DNA from: Merdibacter massiliensis | Lineage (GTDB): Bacteria > Bacillota_I > Bacilli_A > Erysipelotrichales > Erysipelotrichaceae | Direction of reading: 5' to 3' | Length of the DNA stretch: 36,919 nucleotides | NCBI RefSeq assembly: GCF_900155395.1 | Contig: NZ_LT699723.1 | Location: 1 to 36,919, forward strand | Part shown: piece after piece, positions 23,739 to 32,121 of the stretch | Layout of the letters: each line of letters begins with the position of its first letter | How positions within the stretch are numbered: the stretch's first letter is position 1 | Program-made: the position numbers and the translations under genes | The notes under the pieces: model-generated | Databases searched by the model: none | What the model was told of the DNA's origin: nothing | The model's input: the letters and a program-made list of their open reading frames with translations, nothing else

Positions 23739-23813
23739 TGGTACCGCGTACGGGACTCGAACCCGTGATACAGCCTTGAGAGGGCTGTGGCTTAACCGCT
23801 TGCCGAACGCGGC
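23739..23813 (-). tRNA. tRNA-Glu (anticodon CUC)
   Basis: A 75-base cloverleaf including the encoded CCA: acceptor stem GCCGCGT/ACGCGGT, D arm GGC...GCC, anticodon stem CAGCC/GGCTG with loop CTCTCAA (anticodon CTC), and T arm ACGGG-TTCGAGT-CCCGT. It reads GAG. Its 3' end is exactly where chromosomal genes stop and the conjugative element begins, making it the likely integration site. Confidence 0.95.
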
Positions 23814-23827
23814 ATGAATGCTTTACT

Positions 23828-23856
23828 ATAATAGCATTCTGTATGTAAAATTGCAA
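23828..23856 (-). promoter_or_regulatory. Promoter of tRNA-Glu
   Basis: On the minus strand TTGCAA (23851-23856), a 17-base spacer and TATTAT (23828-23833), about 15 bases before the tRNA 5' end. The -10 box is enclosed by a 7-base inverted repeat (23816-23822 with 23833-23839). Confidence 0.7.
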
Positions 23857-23886
23857 CTATTTTATTTAATTTTTACTGTCTTCGTT

Positions 23887-24861
23887 TTACATCCAGGTAT
23901 TTTCCGACTCTTCTTCTTCATAACGTTCAATGATCTTTTGTACTAAAGGATGTCGAACGACATCTAATGCTGTTAATTCAACAAAGCCGATACCTTCAAT
24001 TCCTTCCAATAATTTTTTTGCCCCCAGCAATCCACTGTCACGTTTGCGAATCAAATCAATCTGAGTAACATCACCCGTGATAACAATCTTAGAATGAAAT
24101 CCCATTCTCGTTAAAAACATCTTCATTTGTGATCGAGTGGTATTTTGCGCTTCATCTAATATGATAAAAGCTTCATTTAAAGTTCTGCCACGCATATAAG
24201 CCAAAGGAGCAATCTCTATGATTTCTTTTTCTAACATTTTTTCTACAGCTTCTTGTCCAAGGGTGTCATATAACGCATCATATAAAGGACGAAGATAAGG
24301 GTCTACCTTTTCCTTTAAATCACCTGGCAAAAAGCCTAAACTTTCTCCAGCTTCTACAGCTGGTCGAGTCAAAATGATCTTTTTTACTTCTCCTTTTTTC
24401 AATAAACTAACAGCATACACCACTGCAAGATATGTTTTACCTGTACCGGCAACCCCGCTTGCAAAAACGATATCATTATATTCCATACATTGACACATAT
24501 AACGTTGCCCTAATGTTTTTGGATAAATACTCTTCCCTTGAAACGTACGCCCAACAGGATGTGATCTGGTAACATCAAAAGATTGTAACCGATGCAGTTT
24601 AGCTAACTTACACAAATAGATGACATCACGTTCACTGATTTCTTTTTGCGTCTCAATGAGTTGAAATAATTTTTTGACAACCAGTGTAATCATCGGTTCA
24701 TCTTCTTTGGAAACCATAATGCGCAATTCATTTTCACGCATGACAAAAGAAGCAGAAAATGTATCGCTCAACAAGTCTAAATACGCATCATTGGGTCCGC
24801 AAAAAATAGAAATCTCCTCCATTGAGTATTCTTCTAACGACATGCTAAAACTATCTTGCAT
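23887..24861 (-). CDS. phoH: PhoH-family ATPase
   Basis: A 324-aa cytoplasmic P-loop protein (PhoH/YbeZ) linked to RNA metabolism and usually acting near YbeY. Walker A GVAGTGKT is at residues 136-143 and Walker B ILDEAQ at 234-239. An N-terminal KH-like region and conserved LTRPAVEAGESLGFLPGD complete the family pattern. Full length. In many Firmicutes ybeY comes next; here tRNA-Glu and the element follow instead. The gene starts 14 bases after yqfD, consistent with one operon. Confidence 0.96.
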   Translation of the reverse strand: MQDSFSMSLEEYSMEEISIFCGPNDAYLDLLSDTFSASFVMRENELRIMVSKEDEPMITLVVKKLFQLIETQKEISERDVIYLCKLAKLHRLQSFDVTRSHPVGRTFQGKSIYPKTLGQRYMCQCMEYNDIVFASGVAGTGKTYLAVVYAVSLLKKGEVKKIILTRPAVEAGESLGFLPGDLKEKVDPYLRPLYDALYDTLGQEAVEKMLEKEIIEIAPLAYMRGRTLNEAFIILDEAQNTTRSQMKMFLTRMGFHSKIVITGDVTQIDLIRKRDSGLLGAKKLLEGIEGIGFVELTALDVVRHPLVQKIIERYEEEESENTWM

Positions 24862-24875
24862 GAATACCTCCTACA

Positions 24876-25796
24876 CTACACGGGACTGGATATATCCCGG
24901 TATATCGTATAATGAATTTTCATCCTTATTGTACCCGCTTTCTCTTCGAATTGCAAAATATTTTCATTCTCTATGCGATCATCTTTTAAGAAGTCTTTAC
25001 TTACCTGTTCTCGTGCATTCAATAACAAACGAAAAAATTGAACTGGTTTTGGTATCGCATCATTTTTACTAGAGACTTCAATCGTTTTCCATGTAAAAGC
25101 AAACACTCTTCCCTTTACCATCACATGTTTTTCTTTTTGAAATGAATCCAACAGGATCGATGAAACTAATACATCTCCTTTTTTTACAATATCATTCACA
25201 TTCACACATTTATTGCCGTGTTGAAGATCAAAGCCTGCAATTACACCATCATATTGTGCAATTAAATCTTGATCTCCAATCTTTTCTTCCTCTATTTGAT
25301 TCTGACTGGTAAAACGAATTTTTAAACGGCTTCCTTCTATATCTGCCTCTATCCAATTCAATGATGGCATCTTTGAGTGTATCAGCTCCTCAATTTCATC
25401 TTCTTTTAAAGAATAAAATGGAATTTGCCCATAGTTCTTTTTCAATACAGTAATCAACTGTTCTTTTATCGTTAAGGAATCCCCGGAAATATCTAAAATA
25501 AAAATAAACTGTGATAGAAACCACCAAACAGAGAGACAAGTGAGAAAAGAAATGACACGTGAAGGCTTTTTCATATTTCGAAAAAAGAAGCCCAGCACAC
25601 CATTTGTTTCTATCAAAGATGCTTGTGGAAACAGACGGGAAAATTTTTTTCGCTGATGTACCGGCACACTAGCAAACACAAGATTTTTTTCCTCATAGAT
25701 ATCATATAGTTCCAATCCTTTTTCACTAGAAACTTGCAATACTTTTAGCAAAACACTATTTATTTTCCAGCGATCAACTCCTAATAGATGTTTCAT
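24876..25796 (-). CDS. yqfD: Sporulation protein YqfD
   Basis: A 306-aa protein of the YqfD family, made in the mother cell under SigE in B. subtilis. It has one transmembrane segment (FLTCLSVWWFLSQFIFILDI, about residue 83) followed by a long extracytoplasmic part. It is shorter than the B. subtilis protein (about 398 aa), mainly at the C-terminus. It overlaps yqfC by 23 bases, and the pair precedes phoH as in other spore formers. Confidence 0.88.
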   Translation of the reverse strand: MKHLLGVDRWKINSVLLKVLQVSSEKGLELYDIYEEKNLVFASVPVHQRKKFSRLFPQASLIETNGVLGFFFRNMKKPSRVISFLTCLSVWWFLSQFIFILDISGDSLTIKEQLITVLKKNYGQIPFYSLKEDEIEELIHSKMPSLNWIEADIEGSRLKIRFTSQNQIEEEKIGDQDLIAQYDGVIAGFDLQHGNKCVNVNDIVKKGDVLVSSILLDSFQKEKHVMVKGRVFAFTWKTIEVSSKNDAIPKPVQFFRLLLNAREQVSKDFLKDDRIENENILQFEEKAGTIRMKIHYTIYRDISSPV

Positions 25797-25989
25797 GTTC
25801 CTTTATCCTCACACAATGAATCGTGCCTTTTAGTAAGATCTCATCTTTTGTCATGGCCATCATAAAAAGATTTTCTCCCTCAATGATCAAGTCATAATTT
25901 TCCATATGCACTTCAACTTCATCATTCTGTGCACGACAAATAGCTTCGTAATGTTCAATCATCAATTGATCTTTATTCAACGTTAGCAT
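25774..25989 (-). CDS. yqfC: Sporulation protein YqfC (YabP family)
   Basis: A 71-aa beta-rich protein of the YabP/YqfC family (IEHYEAICRAQNDEVEVHMEN ... LLKGTIHCVRI). The N-terminus is shorter than usual. Identification rests on the short sequence pattern and on its fixed place directly before yqfD. The gene overlaps yqfD, indicating coupled translation. Confidence 0.78.
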   Translation of the reverse strand: MLTLNKDQLMIEHYEAICRAQNDEVEVHMENYDLIIEGENLFMMAMTKDEILLKGTIHCVRIKEHETSIRS

Positions 25990-26051
25990 TTAAGCCACCT
26001 CATCCAAGTATATGCAAAATAAATGACTGATATGAAACATCATTTTTACAA

Positions 26052-26077
26052 AAAAAAAATCTGCTTTTGCAGATTTC
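26052..26077 (-). terminator. Rho-independent terminator after rpsU
   Basis: AAATCTGC and GCAGATTT form a perfect stem with an AAAA loop, followed on the minus strand by a run of nine T. It lies 6 bases after the rpsU stop codon. Confidence 0.9.
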
Positions 26078-26082
26078 TTTTC

Positions 26083-26262
26083 CTATTTACCGCGACGTGC
26101 TTTACGTGCAGCTTCAGATTTCAGTTTACGACGAACGCCGGGTTTTACATAAAATTCTCTTTTGCGAGCTTCAGCAAGGGTTCCGTTTCGAGATACCTGA
26201 CGTTTGAATCTTTTTAAAGCGTCATCAAGAACTTCATTTTCCTTCAAAACTACTTTTGGCAT
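26083..26262 (-). CDS. rpsU: 30S ribosomal protein S21
   Basis: A 59-aa protein starting [20 protein letters not shown] and ending [11 protein letters not shown], the typical basic S21 sequence of the small ribosomal subunit. GGGAGGG precedes the ATG at good spacing. It has its own promoter (26300-26328) and a strong terminator, so it is a single-gene unit. The position just upstream of yqfC-yqfD-phoH is common in Firmicutes. Confidence 0.97.
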   Translation of the reverse strand: MPKVVLKENEVLDDALKRFKRQVSRNGTLAEARKREFYVKPGVRRKLKSEAARKARRGK

Positions 26263-26299
26263 TATTTACCCTCCCTTCACTTCACTAGCAAACATCCAC

Positions 26300-26328
26300 A
26301 TTATATAAAAAACTAAACAAAAATGCAA
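26300..26328 (-). promoter_or_regulatory. SigA-type promoter of rpsU
   Basis: On the minus strand TTGCAT (26323-26328), a 17-base spacer and TATAAT (26300-26305), about 38 bases before the start codon. Confidence 0.8.
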
Positions 26329-26365
26329 TCTTTTTTCATAATTTTGCTAAGAATTTCATATATTT

Positions 26366-27826
26366 TCAATTTTCTTCGCTATTCTCTTGTAAATAATAGC
26401 GCCGAATACATTCTCTTGCCGCAATATGATCACCGATCCAAGGAGCACGTCCATTTTCACGATACATGAAAACTTCATCCCCTTTTCCTAAAATAAGGAT
26501 CGTATCGCCTTCATTTGCCGATTCGACAGCTTGACGTATAGCATCGTAACGATTGGCAATGAATATCGATTTTGTATGATGGATTCCACTGCGGATTTCG
26601 TCTGCAATTTCATGCGGATCTTCATCACGCGGATCATCCTCTGTCAAAATGACCATATCACAATATTTATCGGCCAATTCTCCAAATATCGGACGTTTTT
26701 TCGTATCTCTTTTTCCGGCAGATCCGAAGACTGCAGTAATCTTATGACCTTCTTCCGTGATCATTTGACCATATTGCATGATTTTTTCCATTCCATCCGG
26801 TGTATGGGCAAAGTCTACGATTACATTAAACGGCTGTCCTTCCTGGATTCTCTCCATTCTTCCTTCAATCTGCTCAAGACTGCTTACCCATGGCAAAATC
26901 TCATCCAAACTCATGTCTGTTTCAGCCAGGGCAGCAATCGCAGCTAATAAATTATATATGTTATAGAGAGCTGCAAGATTTGTCTTGATTGCATATTCCT
27001 GTCCATCATGAATCAATGTAAAGCTCGAACCTTTTACATCAATATGAATGTGATCAGCACGATAATCAGCTTCTTTTTCAACGCCGTATGTCACGATGCG
27101 TGCTGGACACTGTTCAATAATTTTTTGTCCATGAGGGTCATCCACATTGATAACGGCAAGCCCCTCTGGTTTTAAATTCGTAAACAATTTTAATTTCGCC
27201 GCAAAATAGCGTTCCAATGTGCCATGAAAATCAAGATGATCATGTGTCAGATTTGTAAAGATCGCCACATCAAAATCCACCGACTGTACACGGCCCAGTT
27301 CCAACCCATGAGAGCTGACTTCTAAAGCACAGGCTTTCATCCCATCTTTTACCATTGCCGCCAGTGTAGAGTGAATGATGATCGGATCAGGTGTAGTTAG
27401 ATCCGGCGCTTTTTTAATTTTTCCATAACTGATAGCAATGGTTCCAATATAACCGCATGGTGCATGATGTGAATACAGATCACGAATGATATTTGCAATC
27501 GTGCTTTTACCATTTGTTCCCGTGATTCCATACATGCGTAATACATGGCTTGGATTTCCATAAAAACGAGATGCCACTTCATTCAATACTGCATTCACAT
27601 CTTTTACCTTGATATATACGGCTCCTTGCGGCATTTTTTCCAGATCTTTGGAATGAATGACACATACTGCTCCATTTTCGACAGCAGAAGCTGCAAACGT
27701 ATGGCCATCATTGACCAAACCCTCCATGCAAAAATACATATCCCCTTTTTTTACTTTTCGGGAATCGATAGCTAATCCACTAATTTCAATTGCTGGTACA
27801 TTATTAAATAATTTATTTAATTTCAT
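26366..27826 (-). CDS. murE: MurE, UDP-MurNAc-tripeptide synthetase
   Basis: A 486-aa cytoplasmic ligase that adds the third amino acid to UDP-MurNAc-L-Ala-D-Glu. The ATP-binding motif GITGTNGKST is at residues 100-109, the conserved NLTHDHLDFHGT near 192-203, and the substrate motif DDPR at 397-400. mDAP-adding enzymes normally have DNPR and Lys-adding ones often DDPA/DNPA-like motifs; the Arg here favours mDAP, but the second residue is Asp, so specificity is uncertain. The ATG overlaps the mtaB stop (ATGA), with GGAGGGG upstream. Confidence 0.95.
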   Translation of the reverse strand: MKLNKLFNNVPAIEISGLAIDSRKVKKGDMYFCMEGLVNDGHTFAASAVENGAVCVIHSKDLEKMPQGAVYIKVKDVNAVLNEVASRFYGNPSHVLRMYGITGTNGKSTIANIIRDLYSHHAPCGYIGTIAISYGKIKKAPDLTTPDPIIIHSTLAAMVKDGMKACALEVSSHGLELGRVQSVDFDVAIFTNLTHDHLDFHGTLERYFAAKLKLFTNLKPEGLAVINVDDPHGQKIIEQCPARIVTYGVEKEADYRADHIHIDVKGSSFTLIHDGQEYAIKTNLAALYNIYNLLAAIAALAETDMSLDEILPWVSSLEQIEGRMERIQEGQPFNVIVDFAHTPDGMEKIMQYGQMITEEGHKITAVFGSAGKRDTKKRPIFGELADKYCDMVILTEDDPRDEDPHEIADEIRSGIHHTKSIFIANRYDAIRQAVESANEGDTILILGKGDEVFMYRENGRAPWIGDHIAARECIRRYYLQENSEEN

Positions 27827-29133
27827 AAAGACCCCTCCAATGCAACCGCTAATAAACCAGTATCATGATACCCGATCACCTTTGCAAACATCCGTTTGTT
27901 TGCAGGCATCGTTGCTCCTTGGACATAAACAGGAAGATATTCGCTGCTATGACCAAACAGCATATTTTCTTTCATTTCTTCCAAAACGATATCTAACGTC
28001 TCTCCAATAAATGTGCCCATAAATTCATGATATAACCGTTGTGATACTTCCCCTAACATTCTTACGCGTTGTTTTTTTACCTTATTTTCAATCTGTCCCT
28101 TCATTTTTGCTGCCGGTGTATGGTCTCTTTTTGAATATGGAAAACAATGAATGAAAGAAAAGCGTAGTTCTTCTTCCACTCGTTTTAAAGCAGAACGAAA
28201 CTGTGCATCACTTTCATTAGGAAAACCAACGATCATATCTGTAGAAATACTGATGTTAGGAATAGCCTGACGGATCTTCTGCATTCGTTGGGCAAACCAA
28301 GCCACATCATATGGCCGATTCATTTCTTGCAACACCTTATCATCTGCCGCCTGAATCGGAATATGCAAATGCCGTGCGATCCTTTTTTCCTTTTGCATAT
28401 AAGCAATGAACGCATCATCAATTTCGTTCATTTCAATGCTGGATATCCGATAGCGGACATAATCAGGCGTGCTGGCTATCAATAACTTTAACAATTCTAG
28501 AAGTGAACTTCCCTGATCTCTTCCATATCTGCCTGTATGAATGCCGCTTAATACAATTTCTTGGTGCCCATTCTGTACCATTTGCCGTGCAATAGATACA
28601 GCTTCCATCGGTTCTATCGAACGTTCACTGCCTCTGGCATATGGAATGATACAATAACTGCAAAACTGATTGCATCCATCCTGAACTTTCAAAAATGCTC
28701 GAGACTGGTGAGAAAAAGCATGTACACTCAGTGATTCAAATGCACGAATTCCTCTTGCATCAACCAGCAAATTCGTCGTTGAAGAACGATTTTGCAATGC
28801 TTCTTTAATTTTTGGAACCAGTTCTCCTTTTCCCTGTGCTCCAATGATCACATCTGCCTGTAAAGTTGCAAGCACTTGCGGATCAATCGTCTGCACATAA
28901 CAACCGACGATAGCGACCAAAGCAGATGGATTTTGTTTTTTTGCCTGATGGATCTTCTGTCTGCTTTTAGAAGCTGCCGTATTTGTCACACAACAAGTAT
29001 TAATGATATAGATATCAGCCTGCTCATGAAAATCAACTTCCAAAAATCCCGCTTGTCTCATATCTTCTAAATAATGCTGCGACTCATATGTATTTACTTT
29101 ACATCCCAATGTAGTGATTGCGAATGTTGTCAT
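27823..29133 (-). CDS. mtaB: tRNA t6A37 methylthiotransferase MtaB
   Basis: A 436-aa radical-SAM enzyme that converts t6A37 to ms2t6A37 in tRNAs reading ANN codons. The N-terminal UPF0004 domain has Cys11, Cys47 and Cys78 (TLGCKVN, NTCCVTN, VGCY). The radical-SAM cluster motif C-x3-C-x2-C is at 154-161 (QDGCNQFCSYCIIP). A C-terminal TRAM-like region follows. The pattern TLGCKVNTYES is characteristic of MtaB rather than MiaB or RimO. It is directly coupled to murE. Confidence 0.95.
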   Translation of the reverse strand: MTTFAITTLGCKVNTYESQHYLEDMRQAGFLEVDFHEQADIYIINTCCVTNTAASKSRQKIHQAKKQNPSALVAIVGCYVQTIDPQVLATLQADVIIGAQGKGELVPKIKEALQNRSSTTNLLVDARGIRAFESLSVHAFSHQSRAFLKVQDGCNQFCSYCIIPYARGSERSIEPMEAVSIARQMVQNGHQEIVLSGIHTGRYGRDQGSSLLELLKLLIASTPDYVRYRISSIEMNEIDDAFIAYMQKEKRIARHLHIPIQAADDKVLQEMNRPYDVAWFAQRMQKIRQAIPNISISTDMIVGFPNESDAQFRSALKRVEEELRFSFIHCFPYSKRDHTPAAKMKGQIENKVKKQRVRMLGEVSQRLYHEFMGTFIGETLDIVLEEMKENMLFGHSSEYLPVYVQGATMPANKRMFAKVIGYHDTGLLAVALEGSL

Positions 29134-29243
29134 TTCATCACTCCTAACACAATGTATTATACACTAAAAAAGTAATGCTTCAAGAAATTTCCCCTGATCT
29201 GTTACAAGAATAGTTTCTTTCTTTCATTTCCGTATTTAATCAT

Positions 29244-29266
29244 GAAAAAAGATGGCAGAATACCAT
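29244..29266 (-). terminator. Rho-independent terminator after the 250-aa hypothetical gene
   Basis: On the minus strand AAGATGG and CCATCTT are followed by TTTT. It closes the rluB-rsmE-hypothetical unit just before mtaB. Confidence 0.75.
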
Positions 29267-29275
29267 CTTCATCAC

Positions 29276-30028
29276 CTAAGAATCCACTTTTTCTAATTTC
29301 TTTTTTAACTTCTTTTTTATCTCCGCATTTTCTTTTAACATTGTGCTTATTTTTTGTACATCCATCGCTAATAAAGCTTTAGCATAAACATGCAAAACGT
29401 CATCATCAAAACGAAGTTTATCAGGCAGGGATAAATTTTGAACACATATACCATGCTCTAATAAAAAGAATCGATTCATCTGCGGAAAATAAAATACTCC
29501 GCGATCCTTTTCTCCATCTTTCTCTAATAGCTTCAGCAACCCAAAACCTGCTTCGTATGGAAGATTTCCATAGGTTCCCCATTGCATATACGATGCATAA
29601 TGGCGCAACTGAAACGAATAGGATGGATACGTATATAATGCAGGAGAAAGAACATAGCGTTGATTGATTTCTTCTGTAAAACACGGTAATACGATCGTAT
29701 TCCCTCGATAGTCAAATTGTTTTAATCGCTGTAAGAGATCCTTAAGATCGACAAGAAGCAAACGGTTGATATCTTCATAATGCAGTGTATACATATAATC
29801 ATGCATACTGTCCAACGAGCGAAATAACTGCTCATCTAATAACTCTTTTTGCTGTAAAGCTTCTTTTTTTGCGCTCATTTCGATTAATTCCATATCATTC
29901 TTGATCTGGCAGGAAAGATGGCGTTCTTCAAAAAATTGTTCAATGGATCGAATCTCTTTTTTCATGATAGAACATTTTACAGCGGGCTTCCCATACATCT
30001 TGGTCAATATTGTGAAAATGTCTTTCAT
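29276..30028 (-). CDS. Hypothetical 250-aa protein downstream of rsmE
   Basis: No family is recognised. Soluble, with a helical N-terminal half including a likely coiled coil (MELIEMSAKKEALQQKELLDEQ). A middle part is rich in Tyr (YVLSPALYTYPSYSFQLRHY), and a Lys-rich helical C-terminus (LKENAEIKKKLKKKLEKVDS) ends the protein. The start codon overlaps the stop of rsmE by one base, so it is translationally coupled to the RNA methyltransferase. The frame is intact and lineage-specific as far as can be judged. Confidence 0.72.
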   Translation of the reverse strand: MKDIFTILTKMYGKPAVKCSIMKKEIRSIEQFFEERHLSCQIKNDMELIEMSAKKEALQQKELLDEQLFRSLDSMHDYMYTLHYEDINRLLLVDLKDLLQRLKQFDYRGNTIVLPCFTEEINQRYVLSPALYTYPSYSFQLRHYASYMQWGTYGNLPYEAGFGLLKLLEKDGEKDRGVFYFPQMNRFFLLEHGICVQNLSLPDKLRFDDDVLHVYAKALLAMDVQKISTMLKENAEIKKKLKKKLEKVDS

Positions 30029-30762
30029 TAAAGGTTCCTCGATTCTACTTCATAATCAATGTCTGCTAAAAGTGAGATTGCTGCGGTCTCTGCACGTAAT
30101 ATACGCGGTCCTAAAGAAATACAGAAGAAACCTTTGTCTTTTGCTATCTCTACTTCTTCCTTTGCAAAGCCGCCTTCACAGCCGACAAGCACAGAAATGG
30201 AAGAAAAGGTATTTTCTCTTAATTTTTTTGCCAGATGTAAAGATCTAGCATCTGCCCGTTCATATGCCATCAGATTCATTTCGCTTTTAAAATGATCCAG
30301 TTCTTCCATCGTAATTGGATGCTCAATCTTGCAGATAGTGGCACGTTCACATTGCTCACAAGCTTCTAAGGCGATACTCTGCCAACGCTGGATTTTTTTA
30401 TCTAGTTTCTCTTTTGTTATTTTAACGACACTATAACGTGTAAGGATAGGAACGATACGTGCAACACCTAACTCTGCTGCTTTCTGGATTACAAATTCCC
30501 AGCTTTCTCCTTTGATGAGACCCATGATCAATGTTATTTCACAGCCAGCAGAAAGAACAGGAATCGCTTCATAAGGAATTGCCCACACCGCCTTATCTTT
30601 GATCTGTATATGTGCAAGCATCACCTTTCCGCTATTATCCGCTAAACGTATACTGTCTCCATCTTTCATCCGCATAACATGAACGATATGATGATACTGA
30701 TTGGCATTCAATAAAAGGGGAATCTCTTTTTCCATCGTTTCTTCGACAAAATACTGCTGCAT
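30028..30762 (-). CDS. rsmE: 16S rRNA m3U1498 methyltransferase RsmE
   Basis: A 244-aa SPOUT methyltransferase that methylates N3 of U1498 in 16S rRNA. Family motifs: GLIKGESWEFVIQKAAELGV (about residues 85-105), VGCEGGF (about 190) and LGPRILRAETAAI near the C-terminus, which form the SAM-binding knot. The N-terminal PUA-like domain begins MQQYFVEE. Full length. Its stop overlaps the start of the next gene, and it begins 2 bases after the rluB stop. Confidence 0.95.
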   Translation of the reverse strand: MQQYFVEETMEKEIPLLLNANQYHHIVHVMRMKDGDSIRLADNSGKVMLAHIQIKDKAVWAIPYEAIPVLSAGCEITLIMGLIKGESWEFVIQKAAELGVARIVPILTRYSVVKITKEKLDKKIQRWQSIALEACEQCERATICKIEHPITMEELDHFKSEMNLMAYERADARSLHLAKKLRENTFSSISVLVGCEGGFAKEEVEIAKDKGFFCISLGPRILRAETAAISLLADIDYEVESRNL

Positions 30763-30764
30763 AA

Positions 30765-31505
30765 TTACCTCATATTCGTGATACGGCCTTTTAAAGCAAG
30801 CGCACGCAACATTTTGATCTCATGTGGTTTTAAGATACGGTATTCCCCCTGACTTAGGTCACTGCAGCCTAAAAAAGCAATCTGTTTGCGATGCAGCCTG
30901 CGTACTTCATAACCAAGTGCTTCCATCATACGTTTGATCTGGCGATTTTTCCCCTCATAGATCGTCAGATCAAAACTGCATTGATTTTTCTCTACATCTT
31001 TTTCTGTGATCTTAAAACGGCTGGACATCGTGCGATAGCCATCATCCAATACGACACCTTCCTTTAAGGCTTTCATGTCTTCTCCCGTAAGGATTCCGTT
31101 GATCGTTAAATTATATGTCTTCGGCAAATGATAACGTGGATGAATGATCTGGTTAGCAAATTCTCCATCATTGGTTATGATCAACGCCCCGCTTGTATCA
31201 TAATCCAAACGTCCAACAGTAAAAACTCGTTCTTCACAATCCATCAGATCGATCACCGTTTGCCGGCCTCGATCATCACTGGAAGCACAAAGGGTCTTCT
31301 TTGGCTTATTCATCAAATAATACACTTTATTTTCACGCTGGATCTGTTCTCCATCGACCTCTATGAGATCACCTTTTTTTACTTGAGTACCTAATTGAGT
31401 AACAACCTCTCCATTTACGCGTACTCTGCCTTCCACAATATAACGTTCCGCTTTTCGCCTAGACGTGATTCCGCTTGCAGCAATGACCTTTTGTAATCGT
31501 TCCAT
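30765..31505 (-). CDS. rluB: RsuA/RluB-family pseudouridine synthase
   Basis: A 246-aa rRNA pseudouridine synthase. The N-terminal S4 domain is LQKVIAASGITSRRKAERYI (residues 3-22). The catalytic motif GRLDYDTSGALIITNDG (about residue 97) contains the active Asp. In Firmicutes such proteins are called RluB and act on 23S rRNA helix 80; the exact site cannot be read from sequence. The ATG follows GGAGGATAGCAAGG. First gene of a unit with rsmE. Confidence 0.9.
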   Translation of the reverse strand: MERLQKVIAASGITSRRKAERYIVEGRVRVNGEVVTQLGTQVKKGDLIEVDGEQIQRENKVYYLMNKPKKTLCASSDDRGRQTVIDLMDCEERVFTVGRLDYDTSGALIITNDGEFANQIIHPRYHLPKTYNLTINGILTGEDMKALKEGVVLDDGYRTMSSRFKITEKDVEKNQCSFDLTIYEGKNRQIKRMMEALGYEVRRLHRKQIAFLGCSDLSQGEYRILKPHEIKMLRALALKGRITNMR

Positions 31506-31541
31506 CCTTGCTATCCTCCTGCTTTCTTTGTTTTCTTTTGT

Positions 31542-31569
31542 ATTTTACACAAAACAATCTCATTTGAAA
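31542..31569 (-). promoter_or_regulatory. Possible promoter of rluB-rsmE
   Basis: On the minus strand TTTCAA (31564-31569), a 16-base spacer and TAAAAT (31542-31547), about 35 bases before the rluB ATG. Moderate match only. Confidence 0.4.
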
Positions 31570-31608
31570 AGCAGTTTTTTTAGTTTACTTGTTATTTTCT
31601 TTTCTTAT

Positions 31609-32121
31609 CTAAATTTCTTGAAAAAAATATAAACCTAATACGATTGCCGCACAGATTCCTGCTATATCCGCAATGATGCCGATCACAAGTGAATTTTTGA
31701 TCTTACGGATCCCTACACTGCCAAAATATAAGGCAATCACATAAAAAGTTGTATCTGTCGCACCTTGCAGGATACTGCCGATAAACCCAGATAATGAATC
31801 CACTCCTTCATTGATAAAGATCGAATGCAAGACGGCCAGAGATGCATTCCCTGAAATAGGGCGAAAGAAAGCCATCGGCCAAATCGCAGATGGGACACAA
31901 GGAATCCATTTTTGAAACAATTGGCTGACTGCGGCCATCAATCCCCCTTTCTCCAATACAGCGACCATAAACAGCATTGCTAACATTGCCGGATAAATGC
32001 TTACAAATAACTCTAATCCTTCTTTTACCCCTTGCACAAAGCTTTGATAGGCATTAACTCCTTTGCACATCGCCCATAAAAATAAGACTGCGATCATGCC
32101 TGGCAAGATCCAATCATTCAT
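31609..32121 (-). CDS. spmB: Spore maturation protein SpmB
   Basis: A 170-aa integral membrane protein with several hydrophobic segments and the conserved FRPISGNASLAVL and GSILQGATDTTFYVIALYFG motifs of the SpmB (nucleoside-recognition/gate domain) family. With SpmA it is needed for spore core dehydration and heat resistance. The ATG at 32121 overlaps the SpmA stop (ATGA), with GGTGG upstream. The frame is full length. Confidence 0.93.
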   Translation of the reverse strand: MNDWILPGMIAVLFLWAMCKGVNAYQSFVQGVKEGLELFVSIYPAMLAMLFMVAVLEKGGLMAAVSQLFQKWIPCVPSAIWPMAFFRPISGNASLAVLHSIFINEGVDSLSGFIGSILQGATDTTFYVIALYFGSVGIRKIKNSLVIGIIADIAGICAAIVLGLYFFQEI

